Shown: one piece after another, positions 1 to 11,003 of the stretch
Position numbering within the stretch: position 1 is the stretch's first letter
Layout: the number at the start of each line of letters is the position of its first letter
Source of the DNA: Halopseudomonas pelagia CL-AP6
GTDB lineage: Bacteria; Pseudomonadota; Gammaproteobacteria; Pseudomonadales; Pseudomonadaceae
Direction of reading: 5' to 3'
Length of the DNA: 64,000 nucleotides
Assembly (NCBI RefSeq): GCF_000410875.1
Contig: NZ_AROI01000009.1
Coordinates: 62,001-126,000 of the forward strand
Notes under the pieces: model-generated
Seen by the model: only the letters and a program-made list of their open reading frames with translations
The model's database searches: none
What the model was told of the DNA's origin: nothing
Translations under genes and position numbers: made by a program

Positions 1-18
1 GATCAGCGCCAGTGCTGA
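1..18 (+). CDS. 3' end of an upstream gene (partial)
   Basis: Frame 1 reads Asp-Gln-Arg-Gln-Cys and then TGA at 16-18. The next gene starts with GTG at 12, so the two frames would overlap by 7 bases, which is the same style of coupling seen all along this operon. In Pseudomonas cobalamin clusters the gene before cobD is usually bluB or another cobinamide gene, but five codons are too few to identify it. This is inference from context only. Confidence 0.3.
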   Translation, partial: DQRQC

Positions 19-920
19 ACGCGCCCGTAGTGCTCGGCGCCATGCTGCTGGATCACTGGCTGGGTGAACCGAAACGCGGGCACCCGCTGGTCGGCTTCGG
101 CCGGCTCGCCGATGTACTGGAAAGCACCTTCAATCGCGCTGGCTCGCGACGGTTGCGCGGGCTGCTGGCCTGGGCACTGGCGGTATTGCCACTGACCTTT
201 GGCGCTTGGGTGCTGGCCAGCTTGCCCGGCATTGGCTGGGTCTTTTCCTTGCTGCTGCTGTACCTGGCCATCGGACTGCATAGCCTGGCCGCGCATGCCA
301 AGCCGGTCAGCCGTGCATTGCGCCAGGGCAATCTCTTACAGGCCCGTCTGCGTGTGAGTTATATGGTCAGCCGGCAGACCGATGAACTGGATGAGCAAGG
401 CGTGGCCTGTGCGACCACGGAATCGGTATTGGAGAACGGCAGTGACGCGGTATTTGCGGCTTTGTTCTGGTTTGCACTGCTGGGCGCGCCGGGCGTTGTG
501 CTGTATCGCCTGTCCAATACCCTGGATGCGATGTGGGGCTACCGCAACGCACGTTTCGGCCAGTTTGGCTGGGCAGCGGCTCGTCTTGATGATGTGCTCA
601 ATTACCTGCCGGCCAGGCTGGTAGCCTTGACCTATGCCGTGTGCGGGCGTACACGGCAGGCATTGCACTGCTGGCGGACTCAGGCGCCAGCCTGGGACAG
701 CCCGAATGCCGGGCCGGTGATGGCTGCCGGAGCAGGGGCGTTAAATGTCAGTCTGGGTGGGCCGGCCGTTTATCAGGGTGCGTTGCACCAGCGCCCGGTT
801 TTGGGTGCTGGGCCGGGGGCAAAGGACGAGGATATCGACCGGGCCGTGCGGCTGGTGCGCCAAGGGGTAATGCTGTGGCTGTTGGTACTTATGGCGCTCT
901 GGGGGGTGATGCATGCTTGA
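12..920 (+). CDS. cobD: Adenosylcobinamide-phosphate synthase CobD/CbiB
   Basis: Inner-membrane enzyme that joins the aminopropanol (or its phosphate) side chain to adenosylcobyric acid, giving adenosylcobinamide (phosphate). The family's N-terminal Asp-x-x-x-Gly-Glu-Pro signature is at residues 14-20, followed by His-Pro at 24-25. Several hydrophobic segments (about residues 48-92, 145-170 and 283-300) fit a polytopic membrane protein. The GTG at 12 is chosen because the first ATG (42) would remove most of the hydrophobic N-terminus before the signature. The 302-residue length is normal. The next gene starts inside its last codons (8-base overlap), so translation is probably coupled. Confidence 0.93.
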   Translation: MLNAPVVLGAMLLDHWLGEPKRGHPLVGFGRLADVLESTFNRAGSRRLRGLLAWALAVLPLTFGAWVLASLPGIGWVFSLLLLYLAIGLHSLAAHAKPVSRALRQGNLLQARLRVSYMVSRQTDELDEQGVACATTESVLENGSDAVFAALFWFALLGAPGVVLYRLSNTLDAMWGYRNARFGQFGWAAARLDDVLNYLPARLVALTYAVCGRTRQALHCWRTQAPAWDSPNAGPVMAAGAGALNVSLGGPAVYQGALHQRPVLGAGPGAKDEDIDRAVRLVRQGVMLWLLVLMALWGVMHA

Positions 921-1920
921 ACACGGTGGCAGGTTGCGCTTGGCCGCGGCGCAATTTGGCATGGCACAAGAAGACTGGCTAGACTTGTCCACCGGGTTGG
1001 CACCCTATGTATGGCCTTTGCCATCCTTTGGCCCCGCCATCTGGTCGCGCCTGCCGGAAGAGGACGATGGCCTGGAGGCTATTGCGGCTAGTTATTACGG
1101 CGCCGCGCAGGCACTGCCGGTGGCGGGTTCGCAGGCAGCCATTCAGGCTTTACCGCAGCTGTTCGCGCCGGAGCGCGTGGGCATACTCGAGCCCTGCTAT
1201 GCGGAGCATCGCCACGCCTGGCAGCGCGCTGGTCATGCGGTCATGGGTCTGGATCGATCTGAGGTAGCCGATCTTCTGGATCAGCTTGATGTGCTGGTGG
1301 TGGTCAATCCGAATAATCCGACCGGTACGCAGATCGATGTCGAAACGCTGCTTTCGTGGCACGAAACGCTACACCGGCATGGTGGCTACCTGATTGTCGA
1401 TGAGGCCTTTGCCGACGCGGCTCCTGAAAACAGTCTTGCTGCGTTCAGCGATCGGCCTGGCCTGATGGTGCTGCGCTCGCTGGGCAAATTTTTTGGTCTG
1501 GCCGGGGTGCGGCTGGGCTTCGTGCTGGCCGAACCGGGGTTGCTGGGTGCATTGCAGCGCGAGCTAGGACCTTGGACCGTAAGCGGCCCAGCCCGTGCCG
1601 CCGGTAAGGCAGTGCTGGCCGATCATACCACCCAGCAATTGTGGCGGTTTCGCCTGCAGCGTGACAGTCAGCGGCTGCGCTCACTACTGCTAGAGCATGG
1701 GCTGAATCCCGAGGGCGGTTGTGCGCTGTTTCAGTGGCTGCCTTATGCCCAGGCTGCGGAGCTGCATGCGGCCCTGGCGCGGCGCGGCATTCTGGTCAGG
1801 CTGTTCGAGCAGCCCGTTGCATTGCGTATTGGTCTGCCCGGCAGTGAGAGCGATTGGCAGCGCCTGGACGCCGCATTGGCAGATATTCATCTCAGTCAGT
1901 TGGCAAGTTCCGGCCTATGA
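913..1920 (+). CDS. cobC: Threonine-phosphate decarboxylase CobC (PLP enzyme)
   Basis: Fold-type I PLP protein of the CobD(Salmonella)/CobC(Pseudomonas) family. It decarboxylates L-threonine O-3-phosphate to the (R)-1-amino-2-propanol phosphate used for the nucleotide loop of cobalamin. Visible motifs are Asn-Pro-Asn-Asn-Pro-Thr-Gly at 132-138, the Asp of VDEAF that contacts the pyridine ring at about 162, and the Schiff-base lysine in Ser-Leu-Gly-Lys at 192, followed by GVRLGF. The length of 335 residues is typical. The start at 913 overlaps the end of cobD, and the stop overlaps the next ATG as ATGA. A histidinol-phosphate aminotransferase is the main alternative, but the position in the cob operon argues against it. 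Confidence 0.93.
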   Translation: MLEHGGRLRLAAAQFGMAQEDWLDLSTGLAPYVWPLPSFGPAIWSRLPEEDDGLEAIAASYYGAAQALPVAGSQAAIQALPQLFAPERVGILEPCYAEHRHAWQRAGHAVMGLDRSEVADLLDQLDVLVVVNPNNPTGTQIDVETLLSWHETLHRHGGYLIVDEAFADAAPENSLAAFSDRPGLMVLRSLGKFFGLAGVRLGFVLAEPGLLGALQRELGPWTVSGPARAAGKAVLADHTTQQLWRFRLQRDSQRLRSLLLEHGLNPEGGCALFQWLPYAQAAELHAALARRGILVRLFEQPVALRIGLPGSESDWQRLDAALADIHLSQLASSGL

Positions 1921-3383
1921 GTACCTTGATGATTCAGGGCACCACCTCGGATGCCGGCAAGAGCACGCTGGTCACGGCGCTGTGCCGCTGGCTGCGTCAC
2001 CGAGGCGTCAAGGTGGCGCCGTTCAAACCGCAAAATATGGCGTTGAACGCGGCGGTGACGGTGGATGGCGGTGAAATCGGCCGCGCCCAGGCGGTGCAAG
2101 CCCAGGCGGCGCACTTGGAGCCGCATACCGATATGAATCCGGTGCTGCTCAAGCCCAATACCGACGTGGGCGCCCAGGTCATCATTCATGGTCATTCGAT
2201 CGGCTGCATGGATGCGCAGGCTTACCACGCTTACAAGCCCACGGCTTTGCGCGCGGTTTTGACCTCACATCAACGTTTGCTGGCGACCTACGATACCGTG
2301 CTGGTCGAGGGCGCAGGCTCACCGGCGGAAATCAATCTACGCGCGGGCGATATCGCCAATATGGGCTTTGCCGAGGCCGTCGACTGCCCGGTGATCCTGA
2401 TTGCCGATATCGACAAGGGCGGCGTGTTTGCACACTTGGTTGGCACGCTAGCGCTGCTGTCGAACAGCGAACAGGCGCGCATCAAGGGCTTTGTGATCAA
2501 CCGTTTTCGCGGCGACATTGCCCTGTTGCAGCCGGGTCTCGACTGGTTGGAGGCGCACACCGGCAAGCCGGTATTAGGCGTGTTGCCCTACCTGCATGAC
2601 CTGCACCTGGAAGCCGAGGACGCGGTCAACGCCAGCCAGGGCGCCAAGACCCGCGATGCGTTGCGTGTGGTAGTGCCGGTATTGCCCCGCATCAGCAACC
2701 ATACGGATTTCGATCCCTTGCGCTTGCACCCGCAGGTAGACCTGCAGTTTATCGGCCCGGGTCAGCCGATTCCCGCTGCGGATTTGATTATTCTGCCGGG
2801 CTCCAAGAGCGTCGGTGCTGACCTGGCTTTTCTACGTCAGCACGGTTGGGATCGGGCGATTCATCGGCATCTGCGTTACGGCGGCAAGCTGCTGGGTATC
2901 TGTGGCGGTATGCAGATGCTCGGGCAGCACATAGATGACCCCCTTGGCCTGGAAGGCCCGGCCTGCAGTGAAGCTGGTCTGGGGCTGCTGGATTTTGCCA
3001 CCACCTTACAGGCGCAGAAGCGACTGACCCGGGTCAGCGGTCAATTGCAACTGCAGCAGGCCAGGGTCAGTGGCTATGAAATTCATGCGGGCCGCAGTGA
3101 GGGTCCCGCGCTCAATTACCCGTTACTGCATCTGGACGATGGTGAAGCGGATGGGGTGCTCAGCGATGACGGACAGATCGCCGGTACCTATCTGCACGGT
3201 CTGTTTGAATCGTCCGCGGCCAGTCAGGCGCTGTTGCGTTGGGCGGGCCTGTCTCAGGCGCAAGCACTGGATTACGCCGCATTGCGCGAGCGGGATATCG
3301 AACGTCTGGCCCAGACTGTGGAAGAGCATCTGGATACTGCCTTGCTATTGCAATTATGTGGAGTCGGCGCATGCACGAACTGA
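1917..3383 (+). CDS. cobQ: Cobyric acid synthase CobQ/CbiP
   Basis: Glutamine-dependent amidotransferase that amidates four side-chain carboxylates of adenosylcobyrinic acid a,c-diamide to give adenosylcobyric acid. The N-terminal dethiobiotin-synthetase-like ATPase has its P-loop at residues 8-17 ([10 protein letters not shown]). The C-terminal triad-type glutaminase domain has the nucleophile Cys329 in GICGG and the conserved His427 in YLHGLF. ATG 1917 is chosen because it gives a protein beginning directly with the P-loop strand and forms an ATGA overlap with cobC. The 488-residue length is usual. The 3' end overlaps cobU by 13 bases. Confidence 0.96.
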   Translation: MSTLMIQGTTSDAGKSTLVTALCRWLRHRGVKVAPFKPQNMALNAAVTVDGGEIGRAQAVQAQAAHLEPHTDMNPVLLKPNTDVGAQVIIHGHSIGCMDAQAYHAYKPTALRAVLTSHQRLLATYDTVLVEGAGSPAEINLRAGDIANMGFAEAVDCPVILIADIDKGGVFAHLVGTLALLSNSEQARIKGFVINRFRGDIALLQPGLDWLEAHTGKPVLGVLPYLHDLHLEAEDAVNASQGAKTRDALRVVVPVLPRISNHTDFDPLRLHPQVDLQFIGPGQPIPAADLIILPGSKSVGADLAFLRQHGWDRAIHRHLRYGGKLLGICGGMQMLGQHIDDPLGLEGPACSEAGLGLLDFATTLQAQKRLTRVSGQLQLQQARVSGYEIHAGRSEGPALNYPLLHLDDGEADGVLSDDGQIAGTYLHGLFESSAASQALLRWAGLSQAQALDYAALRERDIERLAQTVEEHLDTALLLQLCGVGACTN

Positions 3384-3892
3384 TATTGGGTGGTGCGCGC
3401 TCGGGCAAGAGCCGGCTGGCCGAAAAAATGGCGAATGACAGCGGTTTCCCGGTGACCTATATCGCCACTAGTCAGGCGCTGGACGCGGAGATGGGCGAGC
3501 GCATACGCCAGCACCGTCAACGGCGGCCGGCCCATTGGGCACTGATAGAAGAGCCCTTGGCGCTGGCCGATGTATTGTGCCGGGAGGCGGGGGCCGAGCG
3601 CTGCCTGTTGGTCGATTGTCTGACGCTGTGGCTGACTAATTTGCTGTTGTGTGAAGATCGGGCTCGTCTTGAGAGCGAGCGGGAGGCCTTGCTGGCATGC
3701 GTCAGTGCGCTGCCGGGCCGAATTATTCTGGTCAGTAATGAGACCGGGCTGGGTGTGGTGCCGCTGGGCGAACTTAGCCGCCGCTATGTGGATGAGGCCG
3801 GTTGGTTGCATCAGGCCCTGGCGCAGCGCTGTACGCGGGTACTGTTTTGTGTCGCTGGCCTGCCGTTGGCGCTCAAGGGGCAACTGCCATGA
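3371..3892 (+). CDS. cobU: Adenosylcobinamide kinase / guanylyltransferase CobU (CobP)
   Basis: Bifunctional enzyme that phosphorylates adenosylcobinamide and then transfers GMP to give adenosylcobinamide-GDP. The P-loop GGARSGKS is at residues 7-14, and His48, in the stretch before RPAHW, aligns with the histidine that carries GMP in the Salmonella enzyme (alignment from memory, so inferred). The length of 173 residues is normal. ATG 3371 starts inside the last codons of cobQ; longer in-frame starts would add sequence unlike the family. Its stop overlaps the ATG of cobT (ATGA). Confidence 0.95.
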   Translation: MHELILGGARSGKSRLAEKMANDSGFPVTYIATSQALDAEMGERIRQHRQRRPAHWALIEEPLALADVLCREAGAERCLLVDCLTLWLTNLLLCEDRARLESEREALLACVSALPGRIILVSNETGLGVVPLGELSRRYVDEAGWLHQALAQRCTRVLFCVAGLPLALKGQLP

Positions 3893-4941
3893 GTAGCTAC
3901 TGGTGGCATATGCCCGTGGCAGAATGGAATCAGACAATGCTGCTCGCGGCGCAGCAGCGCCAAAGCGAACTGACTAAACCAGCCGGAGCGCTGGGCCGGC
4001 TGGAAGACCTTGCCATTCAACTGGCGGCCATGCAGGGCAGCGAACGGCCCGAGATGACCCTGCCCTGGATCACGGTGTTTGCTGCCGATCATGGTGTGGT
4101 GAAAGAGGGCGTGTCGGCCTATCCGCAGTCCGTTACCGGTGAAATGCTGCGCAACTTCGCCGAGGGTGGCGCGGCGATCTGTGTGTTGGCTCGCCACCTT
4201 GGCGCCACGCTCAGAGTCATGGAGCTGGGGCTGGCCATACCCATTGCGCCGTTGGCGGGCGTTGAGCACCGCCCGATTGCTCTTGGCACAGCCAATTTCA
4301 GCCATCAGGCCGCCATGAGCGCCGAACACTGCTTGCAGGCTCTGCAGGCCGGGCGTGAGGCGGTGTTGGCTGCGCACGGCGCTGATCTGTTTATCGGCGG
4401 CGAGATGGGTATTGGCAACAGTACCAGTGCCTGCGCTTTGGCGAGCGCGCTGCTTGGCGTGCCAGCAGCGCAGCTGGTCGGGCCGGGTACTGGGCTTGCT
4501 GGGGCAGAGATTGAGCACAAACGGCAGGTGGTTGAGCGGGGTCTGGCGCTGCATGCAGGCAAGCTGAATAGCCCATTATCAGCATTGGCTCATCTGGGCG
4601 GTTTGGAGATAGCGGCGCTGTGCGGCGCTTATATTGCGGCTGCACAGCGCGGGCTGCCGGTGCTGGTGGACGGCTATATCAGCTCCGTGGCGGCCCTGTG
4701 CGCAACGCGTCTGAACCCAGGCAGCCGCGACTGGATGCTGTTCAGTCACCGCAGCGCTGAGCCGGGGCATAGTCTGATTCTCCAAGCGTTAGCGGCCACG
4801 CCCTTGCTGGATCTGGGCATGCGCCTGGGCGAGGGTAGCGGCGCTGCGGTGGCCGTGCCTTTGCTGCGTACCGCCTGCGCGCTGCATAACCAGATGGCGA
4901 CCTTCGCGCAGGCGGCAGTTTCCGGCCGGCAGCCATGCTGA
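3889..4941 (+). CDS. cobT: Nicotinate-nucleotide:dimethylbenzimidazole phosphoribosyltransferase CobT
   Basis: Makes alpha-ribazole phosphate, the lower-ligand nucleotide of cobalamin, from nicotinate mononucleotide and 5,6-dimethylbenzimidazole. The family glycine-rich segments GEMGIGNST and GPGTGL are present. The catalytic glutamate is visible as Glu315 in the C-terminal LGEGSGAA motif (equivalent to Glu317 of the Salmonella enzyme, from family knowledge). The protein has 350 residues, close to the usual length. The start is the ATGA overlap with cobU. The stop lies 7 bases inside the following phosphatase gene. Confidence 0.96.
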   Translation: MSSYWWHMPVAEWNQTMLLAAQQRQSELTKPAGALGRLEDLAIQLAAMQGSERPEMTLPWITVFAADHGVVKEGVSAYPQSVTGEMLRNFAEGGAAICVLARHLGATLRVMELGLAIPIAPLAGVEHRPIALGTANFSHQAAMSAEHCLQALQAGREAVLAAHGADLFIGGEMGIGNSTSACALASALLGVPAAQLVGPGTGLAGAEIEHKRQVVERGLALHAGKLNSPLSALAHLGGLEIAALCGAYIAAAQRGLPVLVDGYISSVAALCATRLNPGSRDWMLFSHRSAEPGHSLILQALAATPLLDLGMRLGEGSGAAVAVPLLRTACALHNQMATFAQAAVSGRQPC

Positions 4942-5501
4942 TCGAGCTGTTGCGCCATGGTGAGACCGCGTTGGCCGGCAGCTTGCGCGGTAGTCTGGAC
5001 GACGAGCTGACTGCTGCAGGATGGCAGCAAATGCGTCTGGCCTGCCAGGCGCCCGGCGCCTGGCAGCGCATCGTCAGCTCACCATTGCAACGTTGCGCGG
5101 CTTTTGCGGCCGAACTGGGCGAGCGACTAGATGTACCTGTGAGCCTGGAGCCCGGCCTGTGTGAGCTGCATTTTGGTGAGTGGGAAGGGCAGTACCCCGC
5201 TGATCTGATGCGTGAGCACGCAGACTCTCTTGCGGCCTTCTGGCGGGATCCTTATGGCTGTACACCGCCTGGCGGCGAGGCGGTTGCCGCATTCGAACGC
5301 CGGGTACTGGCGAGTATCGATGGCCTGGCTCAATGTTATGCCAGCGAGAAAGTGCTGCTGATAACTCACGGAGGTGTGATACGCCTGTTGTTGGCGCGGG
5401 CGCAGGGATTGCCACGGGAACAGCTGTTGCAGGTGCACGTGGCGTTGGCCGAGCGCGTGCTGCTGCGTCGTCATCCTGATGGCGTGCTGGAGCGGCTATG
5501 A
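4935..5501 (+). CDS. Histidine phosphatase, probable alpha-ribazole-5'-phosphate phosphatase
   Basis: Phosphoglycerate-mutase-like histidine phosphatase of 188 residues. The Arg-His-Gly motif is at residues 7-9 (nucleophile His8), and the second catalytic histidine is His145 in THGG. Its place between cobT and cobS, with overlapping ends on both sides, indicates the alpha-ribazole phosphatase step, which removes phosphate from alpha-ribazole-P or adenosylcobalamin-P. The Salmonella name cobC conflicts with the Pseudomonas name for the decarboxylase, so no symbol is given. The substrate is inferred from context, because this fold acts on many phosphomonoesters. Confidence 0.88.
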   Translation: MLIELLRHGETALAGSLRGSLDDELTAAGWQQMRLACQAPGAWQRIVSSPLQRCAAFAAELGERLDVPVSLEPGLCELHFGEWEGQYPADLMREHADSLAAFWRDPYGCTPPGGEAVAAFERRVLASIDGLAQCYASEKVLLITHGGVIRLLLARAQGLPREQLLQVHVALAERVLLRRHPDGVLERL

Positions 5502-6262
5502 GGCTCCCGTTTGCGCTGCTGATTGCCTTGCAGTTTTTGACCCGGCTCCCGGTGCGCCTGCCTTATCTCCCTGCGGCGCAGGAAAACGGCCGCTCTTTGC
5601 TTTGGTATCCGGCAGTGGGCGGTTTGATCGGGCTCTTGCTGGTGCTGGCGCAGTGGTTGTTGGCGCCAACGGGGCCGCTGCTGCAGGCGGCGATTATTCT
5701 GAGTCTGTGGGTATGGCTCAGTGGGGCTCTGCATCTGGATGGTCTGGCAGACGCGGCGGACGCCTGGGTCGGGGGGCATGGCGACCGCGAGCGTACGCTG
5801 GCTATCATGAAGGACCCGGCCTGCGGTCCGGTCGGCGTGGTCGCTCTGGTTCTGGTGCTGCTGCTCAAGTTCGCAGCGCTAGTCAGCTTGTTGGAAAGCC
5901 AAGTTGGCTGGGCGCTATTGCTGGTGCCCTGGATCGGTCGACTCTTGCTGCCCACGCTGTTGATCACCACGCCTTATGCACGACCAGGCGGGTTGGGCGC
6001 AGTGCTGGCCGCCCATGCACCCGTCACGCTGCCCTCCGTGTTGATCACCCATGCGCTGGTGATCGCTGGGCTTTCGGTGGTGGTTTGGGGTGCGCTTGGA
6101 TTGCTGCCGTTGATCTGCGTTGCGCTGTTCGCGACCTATTGGCGGCGGCTGTTGCTCAGGCGACTGGGCGGTACCACCGGAGATACCGCCGGTGCCCTGC
6201 TGGAAATCGCCGAGGCCTTGCTACTGGTGGTGCTGGCGTTGACTCTGGGTATTAATGGCTGA
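5498..6262 (+). CDS. cobS: Adenosylcobinamide-GDP ribazoletransferase CobS (CobV)
   Basis: Integral membrane cobalamin synthase that condenses adenosylcobinamide-GDP with alpha-ribazole (phosphate), the last assembly step. It shows the family signature His79-Leu-Asp81-Gly-Leu-Ala-Asp85, followed by a DAW and a GDRERTLAIMKD segment, and several long hydrophobic stretches through the 254 residues. The start ATG overlaps the phosphatase stop (ATGA). It is the last gene of the coupled cob series; the following gene is 95 bases on and seems to have its own promoter. Confidence 0.94.
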   Translation: MRLPFALLIALQFLTRLPVRLPYLPAAQENGRSLLWYPAVGGLIGLLLVLAQWLLAPTGPLLQAAIILSLWVWLSGALHLDGLADAADAWVGGHGDRERTLAIMKDPACGPVGVVALVLVLLLKFAALVSLLESQVGWALLLVPWIGRLLLPTLLITTPYARPGGLGAVLAAHAPVTLPSVLITHALVIAGLSVVVWGALGLLPLICVALFATYWRRLLLRRLGGTTGDTAGALLEIAEALLLVVLALTLGING

Positions 6263-6276
6263 ACTTTTTTATTGTC

Positions 6277-6308
6277 GCTTCATCTGACTGTCATACGCGA
6301 CCTATAGC
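6277..6308 (+). promoter_or_regulatory. PhoB-box-like element plus -10 upstream of a small gene
   Basis: Two heptamers with a 4-base spacer: GCTTCAT at 6277-6283 (4 of 7 matches to CTGTCAT) and a perfect CTGTCAT at 6288-6294. A TATAGC -10-like hexamer follows at 6303-6308. The 7-4-7 layout is that of a PhoB half-site pair. The 8-base gap to the -10 is slightly short compared with the usual 10 or so, so PhoB control is only a hypothesis. Confidence 0.35.
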
Positions 6309-6356
6309 GTCGGGTAGTGAGTCAATTGGGCTCGACAACAAAAAGAGGAAGAAGCA

Positions 6357-6437
6357 ATGAACGAGTATGTAGAAGAACTGATGGACCAGCGTGCCCAGGA
6401 ATGGGATCAGGATGCAGAAGACGCCGAAGAGATGTAA
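6357..6437 (+). CDS. Small acidic 26-residue peptide
   Basis: ATG 6357 to TAA 6435-6437, starting Met-Asn-Glu-Tyr-Val-Glu-Glu-Leu. Ten of 26 residues are Asp or Glu, and there is one basic residue. A strong purine-rich Shine-Dalgarno stretch (AGAGGAAG, 6343-6350) sits at suitable spacing. A PhoB-like promoter lies upstream, and a terminator-like hairpin overlaps the stop codon, so the unit looks like a complete very short gene. It resembles neither PqqA nor any peptide I recognise. It would escape most gene callers because of its length. Function unknown. Confidence 0.55.
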   Translation: MNEYVEELMDQRAQEWDQDAEDAEEM

Positions 6438-6450
6438 GTGCTTCGGCTTT
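6423..6450 (+). terminator. Hairpin overlapping the end of the small peptide gene
   Basis: GCCGAAG (6423-6429) and CTTCGGC (6441-6447) form a perfect 7-bp stem with an 11-base loop, followed by TTT. The stop codon TAA lies in the loop. The short T run makes it a modest intrinsic terminator. Confidence 0.45.
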
Positions 6451-6534
6451 ACTGTGCAATATTAACTCCGTACTACCCCCCCCTTCGTACTACCTTGTTT
6501 TTTCTAATTCGGGTTCGGCACATTGGCTTTGCAC

Positions 6535-7551
6535 TCAGTTTTGCACCCTGCGCTGCTGACGTCTGAATTGCCCTGGCGGCTGGCCGGTCCAACGCTTGAA
6601 CGCCCTCTGAAATGCCCCCGGCGATGAAAAGCCCAGTAGAAAAGCGATTTCTCCCAGTGCTAATTCAGTATCGCGGATATAGCTGACGGCCAGATCCTGC
6701 CGCGTTTCATCGATGATGTCCTGAAACCGGGTTTGCTCCTCCTGTTGCAACCGGCGGCGCAGGGTCCAGGAGGGTAAGCCCAGTTTGCGCGCGACCTCGG
6801 TCAGGGGCGGCAGGCGCTGATGCAGTTGCGGTGAGAGTATCTCCTCGACCTTTTCGCGTAAACCGCGGTGGCGGTTGAGCTCGTACAGTTGGGCTTTGCA
6901 TAGCGCCTCGAGGTGATGAAAGCTGGCCGGCGCGCGCTGCTCCAGCGTCAGATTTAGACTGGCCGGCTCCCAGATCAATTGGTTGTGCTCTTGTTCAAAC
7001 AGCACCGGGCAACCGAATGCCGCTTCGTAAAGCTCGGCGTAGGCGGGCGCGGGAAACTCGATATGCACGGCGGTGAGTATCGCCTTGCCGCCGGTCAGGT
7101 AGTGGCCAAGCTGAGCGCGGGAGGCCAGGGCCGAGTCGACCACAAACAGATTGAAGGCGTTGTAGGGGCTTATTGAATAGAAGCGCAGTGCCGGTGACTC
7201 AAAGCTCGAATGGCCGCGGTAATTCTGGCTGGATAGCCGCTCGAAGCGCACCAGGGTGTCGAAGGCTTGTGTCAGGTCTGCGGCGCATTGTGCGGTCATG
7301 CCTGCCAAACCCAAGTGGCTGGCATGACTATGGCTGCCCATAAGCAGGCCGATATCGGCGCGGCCGGTCAATTGAATGGCGGCGTTGGCCAGCCGCATAA
7401 ACCGCGGAATGCTGATGCGCGCCTGGGGTGTCGCCAGTAGCTGGTTGTTGATGCGAAAGCGCTGAAACAGTTTCTCCGGCTCATGGCCCAGATGGGTTAG
7501 CGCACTTTGCAGGCTATAAAGGTAACCGACCGAAATATCGCCGAGCTTCAT
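6535..7551 (-). CDS. AraC-family transcriptional regulator
   Basis: The 338-residue protein has an N-terminal arabinose-binding-type domain (about residues 20-210) and a C-terminal AraC/XylS double helix-turn-helix (about 235-335). The second helix-turn-helix contains the family pattern around IAFLLGFSSPGAFQRAFKRWTG. It is transcribed away from fadH, with about 190 bases between the start codons. A role in controlling the dienoyl-CoA reductase or fatty-acid use is therefore likely but inferred. The effector cannot be read from the sequence. Relatives of this type (OruR/ArgR-like or virulence-type regulators) respond to varied small molecules. Confidence 0.9.
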   Translation of the reverse strand: MKLGDISVGYLYSLQSALTHLGHEPEKLFQRFRINNQLLATPQARISIPRFMRLANAAIQLTGRADIGLLMGSHSHASHLGLAGMTAQCAADLTQAFDTLVRFERLSSQNYRGHSSFESPALRFYSISPYNAFNLFVVDSALASRAQLGHYLTGGKAILTAVHIEFPAPAYAELYEAAFGCPVLFEQEHNQLIWEPASLNLTLEQRAPASFHHLEALCKAQLYELNRHRGLREKVEEILSPQLHQRLPPLTEVARKLGLPSWTLRRRLQQEEQTRFQDIIDETRQDLAVSYIRDTELALGEIAFLLGFSSPGAFQRAFKRWTGQPPGQFRRQQRRVQN

Positions 7552-7732
7552 AAGTCGAGTTTCAAAGACCGGGTCTGCTGGAAGGCGTTCGCGGTGTTAG
7601 TGGAAACACAACTGTAATTCAAAGTTATAAAAATGTCATTTCAGGTGATTGAGCGGTCGGCGTCACCAGCCTATTGTCTTGCCATAGCATTTGCCGGGCA
7701 TGTATCCGGTAAAGACCCTGATGAAGAGATAA

Positions 7733-9778
<2,046 letters not shown>

Positions 9779-9799
9779 TCTGATGCCTGCTGGATTAAG

Positions 9800-9835
9800 A
9801 GCCCGCCACAGCTTTCTGCTGCGGCGGGCTTTTTT
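9800..9835 (+). terminator. Intrinsic terminator of fadH
   Basis: AGCCCGCC at 9800-9807 pairs with GGCGGGCT at 9823-9830, with an inner AGC/GCT extension, and is followed by a run of T residues to 9835. This is a classic rho-independent terminator. Confidence 0.9.
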
Positions 9836-10009
9836 GTATTGCCGATGTAGTGTTATGAAACAAGCTGGCTGCAGGGCGTTGTGCCAAATCCATCACAGTC
9901 CTCAAGGGCACTTTTCTTTACACTTACGCTCCAAAGTGCAATTGCCATTAAAAAGCGTAGGATTATGTTACATCTGGAGAAGGCTGAACGGACCCAGCGG
10001 GAGCGATCG

Positions 10010-10846
10010 ATGAATACAGTGCGCAAGCCGTTGCTGACTGAGGCGGTATTGTTGTTTTCCGAGCGGGGTATCGCTAAGGAAATGTTGTATCCAGAATTCG
10101 AGGCTTTACTCGATGGTTTGGTGTCGAGCCCTGAATTCGCTGATGAAACAGTCGAAGCGGTTTTCTTGCAGATCAGCAACCGACTGCATGTAAGGGGTGC
10201 GGTGTTCTTTACCATCGATTTTGATCTGGATGGCAACATCAACAGCCTGTGGAATATGCCGCTACGCAATATGGTCGAAAAGGCGGGTCGCGGCCCCGAT
10301 ATGGGCGGCGGACCGATTCGTCTGGTATGTCTGGGCTTTGCGTCTGATACAAAATACCGGCCTCACCTGTGGAAGCCGGGGCAGCGCGGCGGACGCTCCG
10401 ATCTGCTGATGATCAAAGAAGCAGTCACGCGTAATACACTGGGTATCCTCGGCGACGATGAGGAGACGCTGACGGTGTTGCAGACAGACCGCCTGCAGGT
10501 GGCTGCTGAAGATGCCTGGTACGGCGGTGTGAATAATGTTGTGCCGATCGACGGCGCCAATCAGTCTGCTGTTAGTGACTCTGCCAGCGCGGTGGACGCA
10601 AGGGCCGCAGAGCGCGCAAGACAGGATGCTGAGATTGCCGAATTGCACGAGCAGATCGATCAGTTGGTGCAGCAGAAGCACGCCGAGCTGATTGCCTTGC
10701 GGCAGCAGCACGAGGATAACCTGGCGATCATCCAGGGTGAACTGGGCGATATCAAGAACGAATTGGCCCAGCAGCAGAAGTTGAATGTGGCACTAAAACG
10801 TGATCTGTCCCGCCTGCAAAGCCGCACCCCCTCCGACGTTGAATAA
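10010..10846 (+). CDS. Conserved coiled-coil protein of unknown function
   Basis: The 278-residue soluble protein has an N-terminal globular part (about residues 1-190) that I do not recognise; it includes an FxIDFDLDGNI stretch and glycine-rich GRGPDMGGGPIRL. A charged heptad-like helix follows from about residue 200 to the end, rich in Gln, Glu and Ala, and is probably a coiled coil. ATG 10010 is chosen for the GGGAG ribosome site 5-9 bases upstream; an earlier ATG at 9965 has a poorly spaced site. It stands between fadH and nadK as its own unit. Function unknown. Confidence 0.75.
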   Translation: MNTVRKPLLTEAVLLFSERGIAKEMLYPEFEALLDGLVSSPEFADETVEAVFLQISNRLHVRGAVFFTIDFDLDGNINSLWNMPLRNMVEKAGRGPDMGGGPIRLVCLGFASDTKYRPHLWKPGQRGGRSDLLMIKEAVTRNTLGILGDDEETLTVLQTDRLQVAAEDAWYGGVNNVVPIDGANQSAVSDSASAVDARAAERARQDAEIAELHEQIDQLVQQKHAELIALRQQHEDNLAIIQGELGDIKNELAQQQKLNVALKRDLSRLQSRTPSDVE

Positions 10847-10864
10847 CCGGGTTTCGCCCGGTTT
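10845..10864 (+). terminator. Weak hairpin after the coiled-coil gene
   Basis: AACCGGG (10845-10851), loop TTTCG, CCCGGTT (10857-10863), and only a short T run. It begins within the stop codon of the preceding gene. A modest terminator. Confidence 0.5.
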
Positions 10865-11003
10865 GCCATCTCCTGACACTCATCTTTAACGGCCGCCATT
10901 TGCCAGCGTCGCGTTGGCTGCGGATAATCGTCTAATTCAAACACACCGGCGTGATGCCGGGCAGTCATGACGGCTGCCCCATTGGCTGCAAGAGTGAGGT
11001 GGT

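Noticed and set aside
3802-3888. Longer cobT start
   Set aside because: The extra 29 codons overlap cobU and are not like CobT N-termini; the ATGA overlap start at 3889 fits the operon pattern.
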